This document shows, piece after piece, positions 11,028-22,562 of a stretch of DNA of 64,000 nucleotides (its first letter is position 1; each line of letters starts with the position of its first letter). The stretch comes from Amaurobius ferox (taxonomy: Eukaryota; Arthropoda; Arachnida; Araneae; Amaurobiidae). The stretch covers positions 27,186,362 through 27,250,361 of the forward strand of contig OX578140.1 in the NCBI GenBank assembly GCA_951213105.1, written 5' to 3'. A program made the translations under genes and the position numbers. The notes beneath the pieces are model-generated. The model did not search any database. It worked only from the letters and a program-made list of their open reading frames with translations, and was not told the origin of the DNA.

Positions 11028-11340
11028 GAAAAATTTGCACGTTCAGGGACGTCTAGATCTCCTCACAGAATAAAATTTGCACGCTGCAGTGTGGTCTAGA
11101 TTTTCTCATAGAATAAAATATGCACGTCGCAGTGTCGTCTAGATTTTCTCATAAAATAAAATTTGCTCGTCGCAGTGTCGTCTAGATTTTCTCATAAAGT
11201 AAAATTTGCACGTTGCAGTGTCGTCTAGATTTTCTCATAGAATAAAATTTGCACGTTATAGTGTTGTCTAGATTATCTCGTAGAATAAAATGTGCACGTT
11301 GAAGTATCGTATAGATTTTCTCATAGAATAAAATTTGCAT
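11028..11340 (+). repeat. 43-bp minisatellite, about 7 units
   Basis: Tandem units of 42-43 bp with core AATAAAATTTGCACG, GCAGTGTCGTCTAG and ATTTTCTCATAG. GCAC anchors fall at 11037, 11079, 11122, 11165 (as GCTC) and 11208. Outer units are the most diverged, the usual pattern of an ageing array. Confidence 0.92.
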
Positions 11341-12104
11341 ATGTCTTAAGTAATACTAATTCCGGCCAGAAGTAACCTTTATATTCGAAGCGGGAAAACG
11401 GTTGTATTTTTTTTGAAGAGTTTTCTTTTGTCAAAACCCTTTGAAACATTTTAGAACAAAACTTGTTCTGCCGCAATTTTACAGTGGATCTTGTTTTAAT
11501 GCAAAAAGGACTCAACGGTTATTAACGGCATTGGAGTCATTCTTCGTTTTGCATTTTACCGATATTATTGATGCCAAAACATTAGCAATAATCGATTATC
11601 ACACTTGCATGTATAACTGAATAAAAAAAAATAAAGAAGGTTTATTTTCCTAAAAATGTAGAAAATACTCTAAACACACATTTTGTTCAAAACGAAAGTA
11701 CATCGGCTATATGATTCAATCAATGCTGACGCAATCTAGAAATAAATTTCACTGATACTGATTAATGCAGTTTTCTAGAATTGTACAGTGATAATGTTCC
11801 AACAATTAATATGGTTAGAAACATTCATAGTGCTATGTAAGGTGTGTTCAAAATGAGCTGACCTTCATAGATGAACTAGTTTTTCAAGTCCCGTTTATCT
11901 CCAAATAGTTATAACATTACATTGAGTTTTATTGTTTGTTTGTTTTTTATCAGAAAGGACATGTACAGTAAAGTCAGTGTTTTCAGCAAATAAAAAGCTT
12001 TGCTTATTATTATGAAGGAACGGAATTCAAACTGAATAGCAGATTTATCAATTGAATTATTTAAAGGTACCAATCAATATATTTTCTATAAGGGGATTTG
12101 AGTG
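11341..12104. other. non-coding DNA, nothing recognised
   Basis: AT-rich with no supported gene. Contains T runs and no repeat that I can place. Confidence 0.45.
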
Positions 12105-12200
12105 ATTTAGGCATGCCGTCATACTATAAGTGAGTATCAGCGTTGACTTTAAAAATTGTTATCCTTTATATTTTCAATCTCCTGTTCTTGCGTATTTAAA
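12105..12200 (+). repeat. family D repeat, fragment
   Basis: Matches the 3' third of family D: ACTATAAGTGAGTATCAGCG, TTGACTTTAAAAATTGTTA, TCCTTTATATTTTC and ATCTCCTGTTCTTG. The element is truncated on the left. Confidence 0.55.
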
Positions 12201-12238
12201 TAGCATTTTTTATGTCTCTACTCTGATACAAAAGTTAG

Positions 12239-12530
12239 GGGTCGGACAGCCAAGTCGTTAGAGCGCAGGTATTGTACTCGGACGACACGAATTCGATTTC
12301 CGGCTCTGTTGAAACTGTCCTCGTGTTCACGCGGACTACAGGTACGTTAATAATCTGGGTCTCTACGTCTTTCCAAGTGGTTATAGGTAGGCTAAGGAGG
12401 GCACGGCCTCTGTGGATGCCGCTTTCACTGAGTTCTGGTCTAAATTGGGTGGCGCTTTCCGGCCATCCAAACAGGTATCTTACATCCTGTGGTAAGTCAG
12501 ACGATCTGTGTCGAAGAAGACGAAGAAGAA
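12239..12530 (+). mobile_element. tRNA-derived SINE, old copy
   Basis: Same family as 40058-40346. The tRNA-like head (AGCCAAGTCGTTAGAGCG) has a mutated A box, and a degenerate B box AATTCGATTTC lies at 12290-12300. The shared body follows (GTGTTCACGCGGACTACAGG, TGTGGATGCCGCTTTCACTG, CTAAATTGGGTGGCGCTTTC), then the tail (CCATCCAAACAGGTATCTTA, GACGATCTGTGTC). The 3' end is a GAAGAAGAC-type tail. Imperfect flanking direct repeats ACAAAAGTTAG (12228-12238) and ACAAATTTTAG (12531-12541) are a likely aged target-site duplication. A short open frame across it is incidental. Confidence 0.85.
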
Positions 12531-12540
12531 ACAAATTTTA

Positions 12541-13005
12541 GAAAGATCGAAATTAACACAAATATACATAATTAAAACGCATTAAACTATGTTTGCATAT
12601 ATCTATAGATCTGTCAAGTTTTTATTTTCACATAATTCGTGCTTTCGAAAATCATGGTGGATGCCATTGAGATACTTTGAGATGGTTATCTATTCCAAAA
12701 AATAAAATTAAAGAACAGGTTTATAAAGTAAAAGGCATCACAAATCACGATAAAATTAATGAACTGGTTCATAAAGTAAAATGCACCACAAATCACGATA
12801 ATCATGCGTATGTACGTTTCGTAAATCAACTGGATTTCTTTTTTCAGTGCAAAAATGTCTAGACCTGAACTCCTGCCCCCCCCCCCCCAAAAAAAAAACC
12901 GTACGTATGCGTATTTAACTTGATTTGTACTACCTTTTAAATCCTAAACTATTTTACTTATTAAGCCATGTACATCACACATATTTATAAATATTAAATA
13001 AATAT
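12541..13005. other. non-coding DNA with C-run/A-run
   Basis: No gene seen. Two similar short stretches (12700-12750 and 12757-12800, sharing TATAAAGTAAAAGGCATCAC and ACAAATCACGATAA) form a local direct duplication. A C run followed by an A run lies at about 12876-12899. Confidence 0.5.
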
Positions 13006-13239
13006 TTTTTTTTATCAAATGGCCATGCACTTGACTTCCATCATTCGCCTATACATCGGCCAGGAACGTGAACCATTTAGCCATCCTAGGACGTTGCCCC
13101 AGGCGCACTAGAGGTGGACAGAACACAATGCGCCCAACAACACAACATTCATGCCTTACGTGGGACTCGAACCCACAACGCGGCAGTCGAACGATCACTT
13201 GGAAACGCTCGCCTTGACCGCTTGACTACCGCGTCGGCT
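13006..13239 (-). mobile_element. Ser/Leu-tRNA-type SINE
   Basis: On the minus strand the element opens with a tRNA-like head GCCGACGCGGTAGTCAAGCG. It has a good A box (TAGTCAAGCGG, 13218-13228), a long variable arm as in class II tRNAs (Ser/Leu), and a perfect B box GGTTCGAGTCC (13163-13173). Unrelated body sequence follows (GCATGAATGTTGT, TGGGCGCATTGTGTTCTGTC, CTAGTGCGCCTGGGGC), ending in an A-rich ATTTATT-type tail. AATAAATA-like sequence on both sides could be the target duplication, but the region is low complexity. The tRNA-like part is not a free tRNA gene because the body continues and is shared with 36524-36715. Confidence 0.85.
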
Positions 13240-13472
13240 AATAAATAAATACAAAACAATACTGTTAAATATAGGGCCAAAATTGTAGTATTGAAGAATT
13301 TGCTAAATGTTTTATCCATTCGTATTTGAAGTCGATGTTATAAAATATTAAATTAAAATACAAAATGTATCCTTAGCCGTGTTTTGAATTAACTTAAAAA
13401 CAGAGGTATTGCATTTATTTATTTAGTTTTGTTCTGCTTCATGTAGTATTCTATGTAAGACGTAGTAGTCTA

Positions 13473-14280
13473 TGTGAGACTAGAGTTAGTATTGTTATTT
13501 AGGTTAACACGACATGATGTGAGACAGGTTGAATAATAATACACAGCCAGATGGACGGCAGAATTGTTGAGAGGGGAATTGTTTATGACATAAAGTCAAT
13601 ACTTTGTGGTGGAGGCAGCAGACAATGGCGACAGTAAGTCAGGAAGGGGCTCGGTCATGATTAGTCGGTTCCTAATCCGAAACATTGACTTCAAGAAGGA
13701 GGTGTGTGCTGTGCCTCAGCACAGATACACAAAGAACAAGAGGGGGCTTACCTTAATCCTACCAATAAAATTTAGCTTCTCGAGCGTCTCATTGAGAGAA
13801 TTATTTTTGAATGTACAAGAGATGGGTGCTTCTTCTTCTTTGACCCATACCGTCCGACCTACAGAACGGTCTAAGGTATCTGTTCTAACGGCCGGGAAGT
13901 GCCATCCCGTTTAGATCGGAACCAAGTGTAAATACGGGGACATTTGAGCAAAGCCAGAAATTGAACTCGGATCCCCGCTCGGTAACCATTTGACTGTCTC
14001 ACCCACAAGAAATTAGCTGACCAGAATCATTAGCTACAATTTTTGATTTAATTTCAGGAGATTAGTTGAGACAAGCCCTCAAATTCAAGTGCCCAATTCA
14101 AAAGCAAGATAGTGTGTTCGCCGATGCAGTCAGCATGTGCACAATGTATGTACTAGCTAAATATATTTGACCAATCGTCTCGAGATAAAAAAAAACTATA
14201 AAATGAGTTGGAAATTAATTAGTAGTCTGTTTTCACGTCAAACCCCTCGTAGGTCTGAGTTTGTTTGAGAGGTCTCACAT
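13473..14280. mobile_element. possible solo LTR with nested SINE
   Basis: Starts at or near TGTGAGAC (13473, or a second TGTGAGACA at about 13513) and ends GGTCTCACA (about 14271), the same terminal motif as the insertion at 8533. It includes AATAAA near 13767 and a GC-richer centre (13600-13760). The SINE at 13824-14004 sits inside it. No target-site duplication is evident and no protein is readable, so the LTR call rests on the shared ends only. Confidence 0.35.
13824..14004 (-). mobile_element. tRNA-derived SINE, shortened copy
   Basis: Minus-strand copy of the 40058-40346 family: head GTGAGACAGTCAAATGGTTA with B-box-like AGTTCAATTTC, shortened body (CTAAACGGGATGGCACTTCC), tail (GGCCGTTAGAACAGATACC, GTAGGTCGGACGGTATGGGT) and a CAAAGAAGAAGAAG 3' end. 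Flanked by ACAAGAGAT (13815-13823) and ACAAGAAAT (14005-14013), a probable target duplication. Confidence 0.75.
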
Positions 14281-14289
14281 ATTTTAATA

Positions 14290-16004
14290 AGATCACATCT
14301 TGAAACATGAAATATTTGTAAATGCTAATTTAAAGTGCAATTTAATAAATAAAGAATGAAATTTGAAATCTAAGCCGAGTCAATAAAAATCCATAATAAT
14401 ATTCTCTTTTAAGTTTTATCAATAAAATTATTCAAAATTATTCTCACTGAAGAAATTGAAGGGTTTTCTGATTCTCCACGATAATGTACTGTATTTCACG
14501 TTAAGCCAATTTGATAACTGCATTGAAATTCACACCACATAAATAGTGCTCGTAAAATAAACAGTCAATGTCGCCCCAGTTGGCACCAGGGATTTATTGG
14601 GCATCACCGAGTGAATTACTCGGCTTGTACATATCAATAATTTTGGTTTTATTGAACCAAGTTCATAAATGAAGGACGCAGCAGTCTACAAGAGAATCAG
14701 CAACGGGTGCATTATATTCCCTTCATGAAGGATGCTACTAAAATATGTGAAATCAGATGCACATTAAGAGCTCTTTCAAACACCAAACAACCAATTTGCA
14801 GAAAGCGGCTCGTGCGTATTTTTCCTGTCGAAATATCTGTATGTTTTACACTATTAACGCATGTATGGGGAATATATTGTATCCCTTAGTACATTTGATA
14901 TCAAATTATCCACTTATTTCAACATTTTACTGTTTGGATATTATAACAATCTCCACAATGCTTATATAACCACAGAAATAGTGGCAATCACACCATTCAA
15001 GATGTATAGTAATTCATATTACGTTATAGTATCTTGCTTGCATCTATGCTTTCGTTATGTGTTTAGAGTGAACAAGATAATTTTTAAATGTTAAAGGTGA
15101 GTTAAGTTTTATTTTTATTTTTGTTTTTATTTACTTAAATTTAAATTCGGGACATATTTTGAAACTTTATTTTGATTGTAAATTTATAAAAATGTTATTG
15201 CATTTACATATGTATTTCTACAATTTGCTGTCCTGCTACAGTTGGCATTTTGTTTCATCTTTGTTTTACGTTAAACATGTTTGTTTAGAAAAAAATGAAG
15301 TAATTAAAAATTGTTATAGATATAATAAGTTAATCAAGTAAGACAAAAGGGAGTGGAACCAAGCTAATGGATATATGGATATGTAAATTTTTGAAAGCGT
15401 ATCTAATATTTGTGTTCTGTCTGCCAGATGTCGCAATGTATGCATTTCCATTACAGAGAAAAATGTTTTCGTGATTTAAGGAATTCCTGAGTCAAGTAAC
15501 TCATTGGAAACACAGTAAAATCAAACAGAAAAATGTGGCATAGCGTATTAAAATAGCAAGCAAAATAAAAACATAATGACAAAAGGTATATATTGAAATA
15601 TACCACGATAAAGTATTTGTAATTTTGATAGAAAATAAAATTTAAAAATATTTTCATTTAGATAAAAGCATGTAATTGACTCTGAAGAACTCGCCACTTC
15701 TGAATTTTATTGAAAAATATTATTCGGAATTTTATTTAAGAGCGGATTATGAAAATTCATTCAAATTGTAAATACATGGTCCTTAATTAGTTGCTTTTGT
15801 ACTCATAAACAGATATGTCATGTGATGTAATAATAATGGTAAAATAGAAGATTGTATTATATAAGAAGATTTAATGGGTATTACTTTAAATTAAAAATAA
15901 ATAATATGTTGAAGGTAATTTAGATGAAACATTTTCTTTACCATAATGTAAACTTCATTTATGTATACATGTAAAATTGTGTTTATATGTAGTGCAAAAT
16001 ATTT
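14290..16004. other. AT-rich non-coding DNA
   Basis: Several overlapping short frames at 14.7-15.7 kb have no recognisable domain, no consistent splice signals and AT-driven composition (Phe, Ile, Tyr, Lys). I support no gene here. Confidence 0.5.
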
Positions 16005-16290
16005 CCCTTATATCTTTGATAAAATCTATTTGATAACATTATTCTACGTTAAACATATGACTCTGGAGAGCGCCGTCTTTCCCAGATGTTTTTCTTTCGG
16101 GGAAAAACTAGTGGGGCATTATTTCTGATATGCATTTCTGTACATAGGAAATCTTTAATACATTGCGGATACACGTTTGAATTTCCCATAATGTAATTTG
16201 GATGTTTTATTAATGACACAGTGTTTGAAGTAAGCTTTAGCTTTGATCCTTAAAAAGTATTCCTTTTTGTATTTTCCTACTTGCTATTTA
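16005..16290 (+). repeat. family D repeat, copy 2
   Basis: Same block order as 9885-10180: GATAACATTATTCTACGTTA, CCAGATGTTTTTCTTTCGGG, GTGGGGCATTATTTCTGATA, TTTCCCATAATGTAATTTGG, ATGTTTTATTAATGACAC, AAGCTTTAGCTTTGATCCTT. Confidence 0.7.
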
Positions 16291-16487
16291 GAATTGCTGT
16301 GCGGTGTTTACACAATAGTATCGTCGCCAGATTTTCTACTTTTTATATATATCAGAAAGTTCCAGGAATTATTTTTTTATCTATTTATGCCACTTAACGT
16401 TACACCGTTGCTTCGACTGAAACATATACTTGAAATTTTAAAACAAACATATATTATAATATAGGATTTTACTTTATATATTCACAA

Positions 16488-17215
16488 TTTTTACTTCCCT
16501 CGCAATGCATGGTAATGTATAGAGAAAGTATTGTCAGTGTGTGCCTATGTGTCTGTCTATGCAATGTATGTATCCACTCTGGCTAAAAAACTAATTGCCC
16601 AAATTTCACACAATTTGCTAGATAAGTCACTTGTGGGTGAACATCGTGCTGATTACATTCCGGTACTATACTGAAATAAGACCTCTATTACGAAGTGACC
16701 CGCAAAAAAGCATGTATAAACTTTAGCGGCGAAACTAATTGACCGAATTTCACAAAATTTGGTGGATAAATCACTTTTGGAGTACTTTGCTGATTAGATT
16801 TTGGTATAATTTGGAAAGAAAGAGCATGCACTCTCTTACGAAATGGCTCGTAAAAGGTAAACATCTAAACTAAAAGATTTCATGTGCCCAAATGTATCAA
16901 TTACATGCGTGTTTAATACGTAATTTTTTAAGACAAAAATAGAAATACCATCTCCCTAACTCTAAAACTAGCCTTTCTTGATTAATTTTTGTTTTTCGTA
17001 TTTTTGCCACATTGTCTATAAAAATACGTTTAGTTACCAAATGAAACCGAAAATTCAAATAAAATTGCAAATTCAGTGTAGCTCTAAATATTCGTTTTAT
17101 TTTGTTCTATTAAGCTCAATTTAACGAATTATAAAAAATTAGAAAATACATTTGAGTCTGAAGGAAAGTCATGTGCTGTTCACATCAGATTTTTACTTTC
17201 ACCTAAAGCATGAAA
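16488..17215 (+). mobile_element. family A repeat (GCA subtype)
   Basis: 5' end TTTACTTCCCTCGCAATGCA with TGGTAATGTATAGAGAAAGT, then a TGTGTCTGTC tract. The body holds the repeated phrase CCGAATTTCACAAAATTTGG, followed by GTGATTAGATTTTGGTA-like blocks. The 3' end is GGAAAGTCATGTGCTGTTCA, then CATCAGATTTTTA. The conserved 150-bp early block seen in other copies is shortened here. Confidence 0.75.
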
Positions 17216-17774
17216 CGTATATAGAAGAAATACTCTAACTACTTCGAAATTTTTCTACTTGGATCTCTTAAATTCTCTTGTGTAATATTCTAGCTCTGAG
17301 TAAAATAGTTTTAAAACCTGCCGATATGCTGCATTTTTGCCAAATTAAAATAAAGTAAATATAATTCAAAGTTACTGGAAATGTCTCTTATTGTTGAATA
17401 ATGCAAACGCAAAATGTAACTTATTTCACTAGGTTTGAACTCATTGTTTTGAGAATATAGGAAATTTGAGAAAAAAAGTATTGTATAATTTTGTATATTT
17501 ATAATTGTGTGCAGTTGAGTTAATGAAGTATTATATATCTATAATTTTAGGCAGTATACCAAATATAACTCTACGAATGGATAGGAATGACAAATTATGA
17601 TACATTTTTCAGAAGAAAAGTCATATGTTTGCCTCATCAGAATTTTGAAAAAAGTATTTTAACGAACTATTAACAAACGATTTTTCTCTCACTATATTGA
17701 AATTCCAGTGATTAAAAACATAGAAATTACTAGTAAGCAGTTCAAAAATGTTACCCATCCTTACAATATATTAT
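17216..17774. other. AT-rich non-coding DNA
   Basis: Nothing supported in this stretch. Confidence 0.5.
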
Positions 17775-18060
17775 CATTGTATTCTTATATAATCGTATGT
17801 CTTTAAAACCTTACATAAGGGGTGGTGCCGATTTCACTAGATGTTTTTCTTTCAGAACAAACTATCATAGAATTATTTATTGTATGACATGTTGTGTGTA
17901 GAGAGACAGTACTATTGCAGAGGCATGACTGTATTTCTCGTAATAGAATGCAGATTTTTTTTTATAAATTAAAAACATAAGTGGGGCGAAATTTCGTGTC
18001 ATCCTTAGAAAACTGTTATATTTGAATTTCAGATTTTTTTAATCTCCATGAAAAGCTTAA
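17775..18060 (+). repeat. family D repeat, copy 3 (diverged)
   Basis: Recognisable through ACTAGATGTTTTTCTTTCAG, GACAGTACTATTGCAGAGGC, GTATTTCTCGTAATAGAATG and GTCATCCTTAGAAAACTGTT. More diverged than the copies at 9885 and 16005. Confidence 0.55.
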
Positions 18061-18954
18061 ATCAATAAGTAATTTTTGTCTTTAAGCAATGTTGAGCAAT
18101 TGTAGATTTATTAAATTCTTGTTTTTGACATATATTTTATGTTCTTTAGTACGAAATACGAAATGTTAAAGTACGTTTAGATAACCAATATAAGAAAGAA
18201 CACACTGGCAAGAAGCAGCTGTATCCTTGAAACAGCAGTATGCTGATTTATCACTTTATTTATGCATATACATGTTGGTCATGTTTTTTCTAAAGCTTAA
18301 ATGTTTCTAATGTACATTATCTCTAAAAGATAATTTAATATTAGCCAGTCATTGCGTAAGAAGTATTGATTAGGTATATGCATCGGCTGTTGAAAAATCA
18401 GAAGGAATATATTAATAAGTCACAGTTAGGAGTCATATGTTTTTTTCAATTTCATAATAAAAAACTGATCCAAATAATTTTTATTCAGACTGAAAAAATT
18501 TTAGTTACGTAAATATTATTTATATATTTCGAAGTTATCTAAATGATACGTTTTTCGGCAGGGTTTTTTAATGATCCAAGGTACAGCAAATCGGGTAGAA
18601 GTGTTCTCCAAACCATATAATCCAGGACATTTTAGTGGGATCAACGAATACTTATACATGTTTGAAATTTTTGAAACTGCATACCCTAGTCAAAGCAGCT
18701 CACACCTGCATAAAAATAGCAGTATAACGTTAAAATAATCCAATACAATTCAATCCACTATTGTTAAGCCATCAACCGAAGCGGACATCACTTTCATAAC
18801 ACTATTTTCCCTCATCCTTTAGGACAAATGTAATATTCTGCATTAAATAGGACAAACGTGAAATTACTTTTGCAGTGTATAGTAAAATCCTTATTTATTA
18901 TTTCTGAAAGAAATACATTAGTACGCATGCAAAAAAATCGCTGTATCCAAGCCT
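18061..18954. other. non-coding DNA, nothing recognised
   Basis: AT-rich and unstructured. A slightly GC-richer stretch at 18555-18720 has no open frame of note. Confidence 0.45.
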
Positions 18955-19152
18955 TACTTGGGTGAAATCTAAATAACCACATTATCTTTCGATAAAAGCA
19001 TGGTTGAGGACATTGCTGTTTGTCGACAGATATTTTTCTCACGGGGCAAACACATTAGAGCATTAACTATGATATGTACATAAAGTGGTTTTGCACATAG
19101 GATGGCAATATCAATGCGGATGCACATATGTATTTTTCGTAATGCAATTTTA
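18955..19152 (+). repeat. family D repeat, copy 4 (interrupted)
   Basis: Family D blocks AACCACATTATCTTTCGATA, GACAGATATTTTTCTCACGG, GGGCAAACACATTAGAGCAT, GATGGCAATATCAATGCGGA and TTTTTCGTAATGCAATTTTA. It stops where a family A 5' end begins, so family A seems to have inserted into it. Confidence 0.65.
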
Positions 19153-19470
19153 ATATTACTTTCCCTATATACATAATATAATGTATTGTGACGGGGTCGA
19201 AAACTCGAATTCAATTTTTCGACGGAAAAGCACGTTTCGAGCATTCCTAAACTTTAATCAAACGTTTCTCCGGTGATGTCTGTGTATATATGGGTGTGCA
19301 TGTGTCCGTGAGTTAGTCTATGGATGCAATATCTCACGAACGAATGGAGCGCTGCGAACGAAATTTGTTGTAAATATTACATTTATTGAAAACTGGAATC
19401 CTATTGATTTTCAACGCAATCGAACTCTCGAAAAGTTTCGAATCACATTTTAAAAAATATGATGTGGGTA
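19153..19470 (+). mobile_element. family A repeat, 5' part (TATA subtype)
   Basis: Begins TTACTTTCCCTATATACATA and continues with ATTGTGACGGGGTCGAAAAC, TTTTTCGACGGAAAAGCACG, a degenerate TGTG tract and TCTCACGAACGAATGG. It is followed at about 19457 by GATGTGGGTAGCACATGG plus TTTTCCCTACAAACTC, which resembles a family A 3' end in the opposite orientation. The element is therefore broken or rearranged. Confidence 0.65.
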
Positions 19471-20236
19471 GCACATGGTTTTCCCTACAAACTCAAATTA
19501 TAGTTCTTATTTTATTTTTATTTTCTTATGCATTGAGTTTGCTTGCAGAAAATAACATAGATAATTTTCTGATATTATATCCAATTTGCATTTTCATTAC
19601 ATATTTCTTTTTCATCTTGCAAATTAATGCACCGTAAAGTCTTCAGCTCAGTTATGGGTTCACTCTTATTTACTTCATTATCAAAAATTACATGAAGAGC
19701 AAGTAATTAATTTATGTATTTCAACAATTTTAGTCAGTTATTTCAGATTTTCACGATCTTTATTGGTCATTTCTCAAAAAACGATCTGTTATATTTTTCT
19801 AAATCATATTAAAATTTGATCAGCAATGGAAAAAACCTCAAATGACGAAATTTTAAGACATTTTATTTAGTAGTTTTTTAGCTACAGGGATAAAGGTTTT
19901 CAGTTTCTCAAAATTTTTACATTTAAATATTTCGAGAATGGCCCATCGTATAGTTATAGGGTTGGTCTGAACACCGGACTTTTTTTAATATAAGTTATTC
20001 GACGATAACTTTTCTGAAACTTAATCAAATTTTCTGCAATTCTTGTATGTGGTACGCATTAATATTTGACAGCACGTTTTCGTTATTGAACCGGGTCGAA
20101 AACCCAATTTTAGAGAAATTTCGATATATGGTACATATTAATATTTTACAATCCGACTTCGTTGATGAATGTGGTCAAATAACTAATGTGAGATCTACGT
20201 CCTGCTTACTGATGGACATATTGTAACTTAAACAAT
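19471..20236. other. non-coding DNA, possible family A debris
   Basis: May hold a diverged minus-strand family A body. No gene. The frame at 19386-19637 is Phe/Ile-rich and crosses the family A junction, so I reject it. Confidence 0.35.
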
Positions 20237-20520
20237 TTTTGATGTGAAACATCTTAGGGCACGGTGTACGAAGTAAATCATGAAAGAAATGTGACGAGGA
20301 TGAAATAGAAGTACGTAAAGGAAGTGCAACTATATTGTTGCAAATGCCTACCAGAAAACCATTGTTGCATATTTGAAGGTCAGGGTTGCGTGATGCAAGC
20401 GACGAATTCGGTACTATTTCCGATGAATGTAGCAAAAATAGGGACTTTGTAGAATTTTGGAAACTTCTCGAATTTTGAAGATGTGATAATAACTTGACGA
20501 GTGACATTACAAAATTTGCT
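20237..20520 (+). repeat. family E repeat, copy 1
   Basis: About 0.28-kb unknown repeat with a second direct copy at 26581-26880. Shared strings: TTTTGATGTGAAACATCTTA, GTAAATCA, GACGAATTCGGTACTATTTC versus GACGAATTTGATAAAATATT, GGAAACTTCTCGAATT versus GGAAACTGCTCGAACT, and an ACGAGT.ACAT tail. A minus-strand frame through it (20175-20507) has no domain I recognise. Confidence 0.55.
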
Positions 20521-22562
20521 AATGAGAAGTGAGCCAGTAGTTAGTCTACTTCTACAATAAATCTACAAATTCCACATTAATGAGAAAGAAGATATTGAAT
20601 TGCAGAATTATTTTTTCAATTATATAACAAAATATACTTTTTAGCAAATTAAAGTATACCTCGTTTTAGTTTGAGTTATATAAATATCTACTATAATACA
20701 CTACTATATAGTACGAAAATTATGTATTGTATTACATATTTTACAATTTTCAATATTGTTTGCAAACTTTTTCCCACCACATAAGTAATTATTCTTAATA
20801 ATTAGTAAAGTTTCGATAACTGCATAATAATTACAAACATGTTGTTAAAACATTCAGTGCTTGAAAATAAAATTATATCTGAATGCTTATGTGATTGATA
20901 CAAACAATTCAATGTAAAGTATTTTGGGGCTCCATATATTCGTGTTTGAATTTGTTATACAAAATATCGTATACAACACTTGACAGCATATAAAAATTTC
21001 AAAACATTTTAAAGTAAATATATTGTCTTACTGACGAACTGTACTGTAAAATGAATTAGACTAATTTGCTTTTAGAAACACATGAAGTAAAACTAAATGC
21101 AAAAACATTTCAAATAATTTAGTCTCTAAAACGTTTTAGAGATGACAAACTTCTTGGAAGAAATGATATAAACTTTTACTGACTCTTTTCCAAATGAGGA
21201 CATTAATTTACAAGAAGTCTGAATGTTTGTGCAAAGAAAATGTATGCAGCCCTTGCCAAAAATGCACGAATGCAAGAATTTTGAGATTTATGGTTTTACT
21301 GGATTTTGTTTTGCTCCGCATTGTTTTAGAGGAGAGAGCATTTAAAAGAGCTAAGAAGGAATGCTAAATGTGTTTCAAAACAAAACATTTTGAGACTAGA
21401 TGTCTGCGTTTTCAAAATAGTAATCTTATATTTTATTTCTACTTCTGGAAAATGTTAAATAAAATGTTATAAGCTTTTTTAACTTGTTAGTAGTTTAAAA
21501 TAATAGTTTAAACACGTCTGACTCTAATATATTCAATTTTCTTACAATCTATATTATACGAACGAGACTAAGTCCCTGATGGTTGAATTACACAGTCGAA
21601 ACTGCTGAAAGTAAAATCTTTAAACTCGAATAGATGAGGAACGTGAGCTATAAGTAATGAGAAATACTAAAATCTTTGAATTTTGTTCAAATAATATATG
21701 AATTGTGGATTTTTTTTGTTTTAACATTTTATCAACTATCACTTCAGAATGTCTATACACATAAAATTATTTTTATATCATCATGCACATAATAACATAC
21801 TCTGAATTTCTCTAATTACCCCTATTTATGTACAATCAACCGTTATTGAGATGTTGTAATTTATATTTACAATATAATATTTTTACTATATTTTATCAAT
21901 GAATTTGCTTATAGATTTTGTTCCATTGTGATTACTGTGTTATCCGAGTTACGTTTAAAATAACGAAATTGTTTGGTGGTTATTTTCCTAATCAAACTAA
22001 TATAAATAATTTCATTAATAATTTATTTTTGGATTAATATGTCTAAATTTTTTTATATTAAGACAACATACAGTGATAAAGGATGGAATATTGTTTTGCA
22101 TTTGAAAGTTTTTAAAATTGAAACAACAGCATGTTCTGAGACAGTAACTACTGTATAGGACTTTCTACTTCTTATGATAATTTCTCTTATTTATACAACT
22201 TCTGGGAAAATTTTATCATAATTCGGAAATTCATATCTACAAACTTCAAAAGTCAATAACTACTCAAAAGTCATACGCAATTGTACACTCTTTTGCCAGT
22301 ATCGTTATCAAGAGTATGTTGTCATGGGCACTTTGGTCCCTCCAAAAAAACATTTCTGTTAACTGTATCGATTTCTACCACTCATCAATCCGGTAAACAA
22401 ACATTTTTACAAAAATAGTCGTTAAAAAATTACTATAACATAGGAATAAATGTAGCAATTAACTTGAACAACATGATACCATACACTTGTCAATACGGGT
22501 TTTACATCCTCCTCAAATTTTGTGCTGGAAGAACAGGCACCAATATTTTGCTTTTGAGATAT
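20521..22562. other. AT-rich non-coding DNA
   Basis: About 2 kb with no gene, RNA or repeat that I can support. Confidence 0.5.
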
